DNA of 64,000 nt from a virus, in IMG/VR virus record IMGVR_UViG_3300022602_000058, positions 1 to 64,000 of that record; one strand, given 5' to 3'. Under the pieces are notes generated by a model that was not told the DNA's origin, ran no database searches, and saw only the letters and a list, made by a program, of their open reading frames with translations. This document shows positions 1-6,823 of the stretch, piece by piece (positions within the stretch are counted from its first letter, which is position 1; every line of letters begins with the position of its first letter). Made by a program: the position numbers and the translations under genes.

Positions 1-17
1 GAAACAATTTTTAAATA

Positions 18-887
18 ATGAAAATTAAGCGGATACATACAATATTACGAAATAATGAGGATGTATATAACATTGAAGTAGCAGATAATAATAATTATTA
101 TGCAAACAATATACTTGTCAGCAACTGCCACCGTTTACGTAAAGGTAATAAGGTTAATGATATACTCAAAAAGATTAAAACGCCTTATAGATTTGGGTTT
201 ACAGGTACAATGCCTGAAGAGAATCTCGATCAATGGAATATTATAGGTAAGATAGGACCTGTCATTTACGAAAAAAATAGTTTCGATCTAAGACAAGAAA
301 ATTATGTAAGTAACGCTTCAATTCAAATATTAAAACTTATACATAAAGACAGACTGTCAGTACCGGAAGGTGGCAATGCTTATAGAGCAGAACTTGAGTA
401 CCTCACAACATGTAAATTTCGTAATGAGCTCATTACTAAGCTTGCCCAGGGATTAAAGCAAAATACTCTTATCATGGTAGACTTCATCCAACATGGTGAA
501 TTACTTTTTGATATGCTTCAAAAGACGCTACCAGATAAACAGTGTTTTTTTATACGAGGTGAGGTGGAAGTAGAAGAAAGAGATAAAGTACGACAGCTTA
601 TGGAAACTAATAGCAATGTTGTTGTTGTTGCTATCTCTAAGATTTTTTCTACAGGCATTAACATTAAGAATTTACATTACATAGTTTTTGCATGTGGCGG
701 TAAAGCTAAAATAAAAATTGTTCAATCAATAGGTCGCGGTCTTAGGTTGCATAAAGATAAGACTAAGCTTATAATATTCGACATAGCTGATGATCTCCGC
801 TATAGCGCCGCCCACGCTTTAAAACGGCAAGCACTTTATGAAAAAGAACACATCACCTTTGCAATCAAAGAAATCGAAGAAAAGTAA
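18..887 (+). CDS. uvsW: UvsW-like helicase, C-terminal half, with split-intein C-fragment at its N-terminus
   Basis: Residues from about 37 on match the second half of T4 UvsW, a superfamily 2 helicase acting on recombination intermediates and stalled forks: CHRLRKG (end of motif II), GFTGTMP (motif III), FSTGINIKNLH (motif V) and QSIGRGLR (motif VI). Walker A and the first half of motif II (DE) are absent. Residues 1-36 instead look like an intein C-terminus: YNIEVADNNNYYANN (block F) and ILVSN followed by Cys (block G). An in-frame TAA at 12-14 lies just before the ATG, so this is a separate ORF. The N-terminal half with IntN must lie upstream of the window. Protein trans-splicing would restore the DECH box. 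The 3' end overlaps the sigma gene by 50 bases. Confidence 0.88.
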   Translation: MKIKRIHTILRNNEDVYNIEVADNNNYYANNILVSNCHRLRKGNKVNDILKKIKTPYRFGFTGTMPEENLDQWNIIGKIGPVIYEKNSFDLRQENYVSNASIQILKLIHKDRLSVPEGGNAYRAELEYLTTCKFRNELITKLAQGLKQNTLIMVDFIQHGELLFDMLQKTLPDKQCFFIRGEVEVEERDKVRQLMETNSNVVVVAISKIFSTGINIKNLHYIVFACGGKAKIKIVQSIGRGLRLHKDKTKLIIFDIADDLRYSAAHALKRQALYEKEHITFAIKEIEEK

Positions 888-1452
888 GCTTAAGAAAGAG
901 CCTAAAATTCTAGATTTAAATCTTCCTATTGATGATACAGAAGATTTAGTTGAGATGATACCTGATGAAATACTACAGGCTATTCCTCTTGTTGAGGAGC
1001 AAGAAGCTCAACCGAAGAAAATTAAGCCTAAGGATAAGATTCATTATGTTAATAGTAGAGAATTTGAAGAGGAAATTAAAAACTACTATAAAACTGATAT
1101 TCTATCTGAGAAGGTATGTGATAGCTTAAACAAGATTGCTAATGGATTATCTTATGCACCTAACTTTATGAATTATTCGTATAAGGAAGAGATGGTAGGA
1201 GATGCAATTGTAAAGATGTTTTCAGCTTTAAAGAATAAAAAGTTTAAGATTGATTGTGGTTTCAGTCCATTCTCATATTTCACCACTATTGCCTTCCATG
1301 CATTTATTAATAGAATAAAAAAGGAAAAGAAACATCATGAAGCACTAAATGAGTATAGAGATAAAGTATATACTGAATTAATGCTTAACCCTGAAGAGAA
1401 TAATGGAGCTCATATCTACATTGAACCAACAGGTGACGATCCTGAAGAATAA
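838..1452 (+). CDS. 55: Late-transcription sigma factor, T4 gp55-like
   Basis: The central part (about residues 75-170) resembles T4 gp55, the small sigma factor that directs host RNA polymerase to late promoters consisting only of a -10-like TATAAATA box. The recognisable stretch covers YKEEMVGDAIVKMFSALKN, then FSPFSYFTTIAFHAF, then NRIKKEKK, matching gp55's sigma region 2-like block. The N-terminus (residues 1-60) is a lysine- and acid-rich extension not found in T4. The start overlaps uvsW by 50 bases and the next in-frame Met is about 40 codons later. It is the natural partner of the many TAAATA boxes found in front of structural genes in this window. Its co-activator gp33 was not identified. 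Confidence 0.85.
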   Translation: MKKNTSPLQSKKSKKSKLKKEPKILDLNLPIDDTEDLVEMIPDEILQAIPLVEEQEAQPKKIKPKDKIHYVNSREFEEEIKNYYKTDILSEKVCDSLNKIANGLSYAPNFMNYSYKEEMVGDAIVKMFSALKNKKFKIDCGFSPFSYFTTIAFHAFINRIKKEKKHHEALNEYRDKVYTELMLNPEENNGAHIYIEPTGDDPEE

Positions 1453-1457
1453 ACAAC

Positions 1458-2516
1458 GTGGAATTATTTTTAAATAAATCGAAAGTAGCAATATTTTCTG
1501 ATCTACATTTAGGGGTACATCTTGATTCAGGTATTTGGCATCAAGTAGCTCTTGAATGGTGTGATTGGTTTATTGCTGAATTGAAGAAACAAAACATTCA
1601 AGATATTTTATTTCTTGGTGATTTCTATCACCATAGAAGTGATATCTCTGTTTCAACACTTCATGTTGCAAGTCTCATTCTCGATAAATTGAGTGACTTC
1701 AATATTATAATGATTGTTGGTAATCATGATGCTTATTATAAAGATCGTTCAGATGTCAATTCCTTATCAATTTTAAGCGGTAGAAAGAATCTAACAGTAA
1801 TCAGTGAAACCACATCAAGCACTCTTTTTGGTAAGACTTTAACCTTTATACCATGGGGTGGCGATGTATCGAACATAACGAAGTCTGATGCTATTTTTGG
1901 TCATTTAGAGATTGAGAGCTTTAAGATGAATAGCTACAAAACCTGTGATCACGGTACTAAGACACGTGATCTTTTAGCTAAAGCCAATCTCGTAATGTCG
2001 GGACATTTTCATTTAAGAGACGAACGCATTTACGATGAAGGTACTATTGTATATGTAGGTAATCCGTTTGAAATGGATTTCGGTGACTTAGGCGGTATAA
2101 AAGGGTATTATATTCTTGATCTAGAAACGTTAAAATATAGCTTTCATGAGAATAGACTTTCGCCAAAGCATAAAAAAATCTCATTAACTGATCTTACAAA
2201 TACAAAATCTCTTACAGGAGCTGATATCAATGAAATGGTAAATGGTCACTTTGTTAAGTTTGTTGTAGATAAAAAGGCAAATGGAGACATAATTGATACA
2301 CTAATACAGAAATTCTCTGTATATAAGCCACTTTCGTTTACTACAGATTACACTTATACCGAAAATAGTTATAATGTAGAGGATAAGAATTACGATTCAA
2401 CAGGCGTAAATATGCAGGAAACTATTGAGGAGTTTATTAATGTCCTAGATATTGATGATAAAGGAAGTATAATTCAGTATTGTACGGAGCTATTTAAACG
2501 TGCTAGCGAACTATGA
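1458..2516 (+). CDS. 47: Recombination nuclease subunit gp47 (SbcD/Mre11-like)
   Basis: Calcineurin-like phosphoesterase with the full Mre11 motif series: DLHLG (residues 15-19), GDFYHH (54-59), GNHD (near 93) and GHFHL (near 182). These residues bind two metal ions. With gp46 it forms the Mre11/Rad50-type complex that resects ends for recombination-dependent replication. Length 352 residues, close to T4 gp47 (339). The start is GTG at 1458, five bases after the previous stop. The 3' end overlaps gene 46 as ATGA, suggesting translational coupling and equal production of the two subunits. Confidence 0.93.
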   Translation: MELFLNKSKVAIFSDLHLGVHLDSGIWHQVALEWCDWFIAELKKQNIQDILFLGDFYHHRSDISVSTLHVASLILDKLSDFNIIMIVGNHDAYYKDRSDVNSLSILSGRKNLTVISETTSSTLFGKTLTFIPWGGDVSNITKSDAIFGHLEIESFKMNSYKTCDHGTKTRDLLAKANLVMSGHFHLRDERIYDEGTIVYVGNPFEMDFGDLGGIKGYYILDLETLKYSFHENRLSPKHKKISLTDLTNTKSLTGADINEMVNGHFVKFVVDKKANGDIIDTLIQKFSVYKPLSFTTDYTYTENSYNVEDKNYDSTGVNMQETIEEFINVLDIDDKGSIIQYCTELFKRASEL

Positions 2517-4324
2517 AGCAGATTAATTTTAAAAATATTACAATAAAGAATTTTCTCTCGGTTGGTAATATTCCCGTAACAGTAGACTTTAAGCGAGGTT
2601 TACACATTATTACAGGTATTAATAAAGACAAAGAGGACCGTCAAAACGGTGTAGGTAAATCAACAATTGCTGATGCAATTAACTTTGCCGTGTTTGGTGA
2701 AACTCTTCGTGATCTTAAGAAAGAATTTATTGTCAATAGTATTAACAAAAAGAATTGTGAAATTATTTTGGAAGCCTCTGTAATACAGTTTGATAGTACA
2801 GAACATATTAAGATAGTACGTACATTAGAACCATCAAAGTGTTTTATCTATATAAATGGAGAGGATAAAACACGAGACAGTATTTCAAATACTAATGACT
2901 TCATCATGAAGAAATTTAACTGCACACCTGAAATCTTTCAAAACTGTGTAATTATGACCATAAACAATACAACTCCGTTTATGGCCAAGAAGAAGCAAGA
3001 AAAAAGAAAGTTTATTGAAGATATTTTCAATCTTGGTATTTTTAGTAATATGTCTAATTTACTAAAAACCGATATAACTGAAAATAAAAAAGCTCTTGAT
3101 ATTGAAGGTACACGATATGAAGAAGTAGATAAGACTCTTGGAAGTTATATCCGTCAGCGTGACAATTCAATTGAAGAGCGAAAGCTAAAACATGAAAAAT
3201 ATACTCAACGTAAAATTAATAACGCTAATGAAATAGTAGAAATTAACGAGAAGATAAATTCTTTCAAGAGTAAGAGCGTAGATAATATAAACGTAGCTAT
3301 CGACAAATTAAAAGAAGCTACAACCAAGAATGATAAAAAGATTCAAGATAATAGGCATCAAAAAAGTGAAAGTCAGACTCTTATAACTCAACTACAAAAG
3401 CAAATAGCAGCTGTCGGTACAGATAAAGATAAATGCCCGACATGTCTACGTTCAATTGAGGAAAGTGATAAGAATCATATTAAGCGTGAAAAGAAAGCTC
3501 TTAATGATAAGATATCAGAATATCAATTGACTATTACTGAATGTAATAACGTTGAGATGAGTCTTTTAGAGAAAAAAGCTGAAATTGCTACCAAGACAAA
3601 ACAACTAGAGAGTAGTATTCACGCGTATGAATTAGAGTTAAAGGATCAAGAAAAATATAAGTCAAGACTTGATCAATTAAATGAATGGCAAGTGATGTTA
3701 GATCAGGATTTACATGACCTTGAACAAGCATCCACACAGTTTGATAATTTAATTAATGAAAAGAGTACTGAGTTAGATAAACTTAAGGATAGCTTAGATA
3801 AGATTAAAAATACAACACATGTATTAGATGTGGTAAAGTTTGTTGTATCTGAAGAAGGCGTAAAATCTTATCTTGTAAAGAAAATACTTCAACTCTTCAA
3901 CAGTAAACTTTCCTATTATCTTCAAAAAATGGACGCAAATTGCATTTGTACATTTAATGAATACTTTGAAGAAGAAATTGTCGACTTAAAAGGCACACCT
4001 CGTTCTTATTTTAATTTTAGTGGAGCCGAAAGAAAGAATATGGACCTTGCCTGTCTATTCACTTTTATGGACATGCGTAGGTTACAAGGTGACGTCTGTT
4101 TTAATTTTAGCATTTATGATGAGCTTTTTGATTCAAGTCTTGATGCACGTGGCATCGAACTTGTTATCAGTGTATTGAAGGAACGTGTTGAGAAATACAA
4201 TGAGAGTATTATGGTAATAAGTCATCGCAAAGAAAGTGTAAAAGCTGCTACAGGTGATGTTATTTTTCTAGAAAAGTGCAATGGTATAACAAGACGCGTT
4301 GATTACGTAGATACAGCTCTATAA
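2513..4324 (+). CDS. 46: Recombination nuclease ATPase subunit gp46 (SbcC/Rad50-like)
   Basis: SMC/Rad50-type ATPase. The N-terminal half of the ATPase carries a Walker A in the form NGVGKST (about residues 46-52). A long coiled-coil follows, with a zinc-hook motif CPTCLRS at its turn. The C-terminal half has the signature FSGAERKNMDLA and Walker B-like IYDELFDSSLD. The 603-residue length is close to T4 gp46 (560). It overlaps gene 47 by four bases (ATGA) and is expected to work as the gp46-gp47 complex that makes 3' tails for UvsX strand invasion. Confidence 0.93.
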   Translation: MKQINFKNITIKNFLSVGNIPVTVDFKRGLHIITGINKDKEDRQNGVGKSTIADAINFAVFGETLRDLKKEFIVNSINKKNCEIILEASVIQFDSTEHIKIVRTLEPSKCFIYINGEDKTRDSISNTNDFIMKKFNCTPEIFQNCVIMTINNTTPFMAKKKQEKRKFIEDIFNLGIFSNMSNLLKTDITENKKALDIEGTRYEEVDKTLGSYIRQRDNSIEERKLKHEKYTQRKINNANEIVEINEKINSFKSKSVDNINVAIDKLKEATTKNDKKIQDNRHQKSESQTLITQLQKQIAAVGTDKDKCPTCLRSIEESDKNHIKREKKALNDKISEYQLTITECNNVEMSLLEKKAEIATKTKQLESSIHAYELELKDQEKYKSRLDQLNEWQVMLDQDLHDLEQASTQFDNLINEKSTELDKLKDSLDKIKNTTHVLDVVKFVVSEEGVKSYLVKKILQLFNSKLSYYLQKMDANCICTFNEYFEEEIVDLKGTPRSYFNFSGAERKNMDLACLFTFMDMRRLQGDVCFNFSIYDELFDSSLDARGIELVISVLKERVEKYNESIMVISHRKESVKAATGDVIFLEKCNGITRRVDYVDTAL

Positions 4325-4334
4325 TTATATAAAC

Positions 4335-5558
4335 ATGATAAGCCCATTCGCCTCACCGTTTGCGTCTCCTTTCGCTTCACCCTTTGGTACAACACCACTA
4401 CAACCGCTTGCACCGGCACAGCCTATTATTGAGCAACCACCTGAGCTTTCACTAAAGCGCGTAATGAATTATTATGCTGATTATAGCGGATGTGGGTTCT
4501 GGCGATTGATATGGCCAGAGCATATTCTTAATGCACATCAAAAGCAAGTAGTCCATGGTAGTACAATGATGTGCTTTGACCCTAATTACTTTAGAGGTGC
4601 TGAATGTGTACGTATTCAACGTCAAGCAACACCACATCAATTACAATTTGTTAGATTTCTTAAAGAGCTTAGTAAACAGCTTGGATTCAGAATTATTTAC
4701 GAGATTGACGATCTTATTTTTAGTGAAGATATTCCTGAGTATAATAAGTTTAAACCTGCTTTTGTAAATCCTGAAATTCGTAAAACAGCTCAAGAGATTA
4801 TGGAGTTGTGTGATGAAGTGACTGTAACTTGTGATTTCATGAAAGAGTATTATATGGGTAAAACAGCGAACAAGAATGTTACTGTTATACCTAATTACCC
4901 ACCAAAGTTCTGGATGGGTAATTTCTATAATGAAAAGAAGATTTCAGATAACTACGATAGGTTCCAGAAGAAGCCTCGTATTCTCTATGCTGGCTCAGGT
5001 GCACACTTTGATGTTGATAACCGTGTTGGTCAGAATGACGACTTTGCACATGTAAATCGCGTCATTCGTGCAACTAAGGACAAATATCAATGGGTATTTC
5101 TCGGTGCATACCCGCTTCCGCTGCACGATCTTATTCAGAGTAGAGAATTTGAATACCACCCTTGGGAAACTCTTTATAGATACCCTGAAAAGATTGCTAG
5201 CTTGAATGTGAATATGATGGTTGCACCTCTACAGAACAACACATTTAATAAAGCTAAGTCAGATCTTAAGTTTATTGAGGCTTGTAGTTACGGTTTACCG
5301 ATTGCTTGTCAAAATATTGTAACGTATGAAAATGCACCTTACAAGTTTGATACAGGTGAGGAAATGATTGATATTGTTGATGATGTTCTCTCTAGGAAGG
5401 GCCGATACATGAATATTTCATCTAAGATGCGTAAGCTTGCTGATGAGCGTTGGCTTGAGAATGAGGATAATATCAACAAATATGTCGAACTTCATACATT
5501 GCCATATGGACATAAAGATAGAAAGCTTTTGAATGCTATCAATGGTATTAAGGCTTGA
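4335..5558 (+). CDS. Glycosyltransferase, GT4-like, with SPFA repeats at the N-terminus
   Basis: The protein has a Rossmann-type glycosyltransferase pattern: an N-terminal half with FRIIYEIDDLIF and VTVTCDFMKEYY, then KPRILYAGSGAHFD at the domain linker. A C-terminal sugar-nucleotide site contains KSDLKFIEACSYGLPIAC, the E-x7-G-P type motif of GT-B enzymes. Residues 1-20 are a low-complexity run of S-P-F-A units. The substrate is unknown; it could modify phage DNA bases, virion proteins or host surface sugars. It lies ten bases after gene 46 and is followed by the polymerase promoter. Lysine- and AT-rich coding matches its neighbours, so there is no sign of recent transfer. Confidence 0.75.
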   Translation: MISPFASPFASPFASPFGTTPLQPLAPAQPIIEQPPELSLKRVMNYYADYSGCGFWRLIWPEHILNAHQKQVVHGSTMMCFDPNYFRGAECVRIQRQATPHQLQFVRFLKELSKQLGFRIIYEIDDLIFSEDIPEYNKFKPAFVNPEIRKTAQEIMELCDEVTVTCDFMKEYYMGKTANKNVTVIPNYPPKFWMGNFYNEKKISDNYDRFQKKPRILYAGSGAHFDVDNRVGQNDDFAHVNRVIRATKDKYQWVFLGAYPLPLHDLIQSREFEYHPWETLYRYPEKIASLNVNMMVAPLQNNTFNKAKSDLKFIEACSYGLPIACQNIVTYENAPYKFDTGEEMIDIVDDVLSRKGRYMNISSKMRKLADERWLENEDNINKYVELHTLPYGHKDRKLLNAINGIKA

Positions 5559-5582
5559 TACTATTCTTAGCTAGTATATACT
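5555..5582 (+). promoter_or_regulatory. Sigma70-like promoter of the polymerase gene
   Basis: TTGATA (5555-5560), a 16-base spacer, then TATACT (5577-5582). The spacer ends with AGCTAGTA directly against the -10 box. The GTG start at 5589 would be about +1. Confidence 0.6.
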
Positions 5583-5588
5583 ATTGGT

Positions 5589-5993
5589 GTGTACAGGAAC
5601 GTTTCATACTCACCACAAGATCAAACCATTCATCTCCATACATGGGATGAGAATGGTAAGAGAGTAACCGTACAGTCAACGTACGAGCCTTATATCTATC
5701 TTGAGACAAATAATGCGCCAGACGCTCATAGTATCTTTAATACTAAGTTAAAGAAAAAGAAATTTAGGAATCAATACGATAGATCCAAATATATCAAGGA
5801 CAATAAGGTAACGCGAGTATTTGAAAACTTTAACGTATACCAACAATTTTTGATTGATGCATACTGGCAGGAGAATGAAAAACCTGAATTTACAAAGAAT
5901 CAATTAAAGGTATATTTTATTGATATCGAGACCGACTGTCATAATGTTAAGGATAGTAAAAAAATTAAAATTCGCAAAAAAACAATTTCTTGA
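5589..5993 (+). CDS. 43A: DNA polymerase gp43, N-terminal fragment
   Basis: This is the start of a family B DNA polymerase of the T4 gp43 type: N-terminal domain (YSPQDQTIHLHTWDENGK resembling the gp43 N-terminus), then the beginning of the 3'-5' exonuclease with its Exo I motif FIDIET near residue 114. After that motif the protein runs off into DCHNVKDSKKIKIRKK and stops, unlike any polymerase continuation I know. The rest of the polymerase is encoded at 6805-9165, beyond an HNH endonuclease gene. The start is GTG at 5589, chosen because the conserved N-terminus begins there and a promoter ends seven bases before. Whether the two fragments assemble or the RNA is spliced cannot be told from sequence. 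Confidence 0.85.
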   Translation: MYRNVSYSPQDQTIHLHTWDENGKRVTVQSTYEPYIYLETNNAPDAHSIFNTKLKKKKFRNQYDRSKYIKDNKVTRVFENFNVYQQFLIDAYWQENEKPEFTKNQLKVYFIDIETDCHNVKDSKKIKIRKKTIS

Positions 5994-6005
5994 TATAGAG
6001 ACGTA

Positions 6006-6011
6006 TAAATA
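6006..6011 (+). promoter_or_regulatory. Late promoter box of the HNH gene
   Basis: TAAATA within TATAAATA, exactly five bases before the ATG at 6017. This is the commonest geometry of late boxes in the window. Confidence 0.65.
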
Positions 6012-6016
6012 ATTTA

Positions 6017-6823
6017 ATGGATTATAAGTTAATATATCAAAGATTATGTCTCCGCGGGCAAACTAGAACCAAAAATAGTAATATATATCTCGAAAAACAT
6101 CACATTCTACCAAAATGCCTTGGTGGAGACAATTCATTTGCTAACCTAACACTTCTTACAGCCCGTGAACACTATATAGCTCATTACTTGCTGTGTAAGG
6201 TATATAACGATAGCAACATATCAGTTCGAGCTAAATTATCCTCTGCTTTTAACAGAATGTGTACGCTTAATACACATAAACGCCAATTTACATCGCGTCA
6301 ATATGATGTTGCGAGAAAGTATTTTTCTAAAAATCATCATATGAAGAGTAAGGAGTGTAGGGATAAGGTTGCCCTAGCTCTTAGGAAGAAAGGTATAATT
6401 ACAAGACAGCTTAGAGAGCAGCTGCTACCGCTGTGTAAGTGCGGTTGCGGTAAAAAGGTAAAAAATAAATACCACCAATATCTTTATAATCACTGGGACA
6501 GAAGTGTAACAAAATCAGGCTTTACAGAAGAAGTACGTAAACGGCTAAGCGAAAAAGCTATAAAGCGTATATTAAGCCTCACGGATAAGGAAAAGAAAGA
6601 CAGATTACAAAAATCCTTGCATAGTGAGAAAGTGGATCATATTATGAGAGGTAGAAAGATATCTCTCTCCAAAAGAGGGAAGAAAACCAACCAACAAAAT
6701 ATAATGGGTGAAAGATTTGCGAATATGACGGAGGATGAGTTTTTATTATACTTAAACACAGTATCACCAAAGGTATGGACAAGATATACAAAATTAAGAA
6801 ATAGATGTCTGAACAAGAAGTAA
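6017..6823 (+). CDS. Free-standing HNH homing endonuclease between polymerase halves
   Basis: The N-terminus has the phage HNH pattern EKHHILPKCLGG (residues 26-37), then NLTLLTAREHYIAHYLL, giving His-His, Asn and His ligands and catalytic residues. A cysteine cluster CKCGCGKKV near residue 140 looks like a small zinc-binding DNA-recognition element, followed by a lysine-rich helical tail (NUMOD-like). At 268 residues it is a full-length homing endonuclease with its own late promoter. Its last 19 bases overlap the start of the polymerase C-fragment in another frame, which would couple their translation. No group I intron core could be recognised around it, so I treat it as a free-standing mobile gene that has split gene 43. 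Confidence 0.85.
   Translation: MDYKLIYQRLCLRGQTRTKNSNIYLEKHHILPKCLGGDNSFANLTLLTAREHYIAHYLLCKVYNDSNISVRAKLSSAFNRMCTLNTHKRQFTSRQYDVARKYFSKNHHMKSKECRDKVALALRKKGIITRQLREQLLPLCKCGCGKKVKNKYHQYLYNHWDRSVTKSGFTEEVRKRLSEKAIKRILSLTDKEKKDRLQKSLHSEKVDHIMRGRKISLSKRGKKTNQQNIMGERFANMTEDEFLLYLNTVSPKVWTRYTKLRNRCLNKK

Noticed and set aside
12-20. Late promoter box TAAATA directly before the UvsW fragment ATG
   Set aside because: Spacing is zero, so the predicted +1 would fall inside codon 2-3. The gene is more likely read from upstream.
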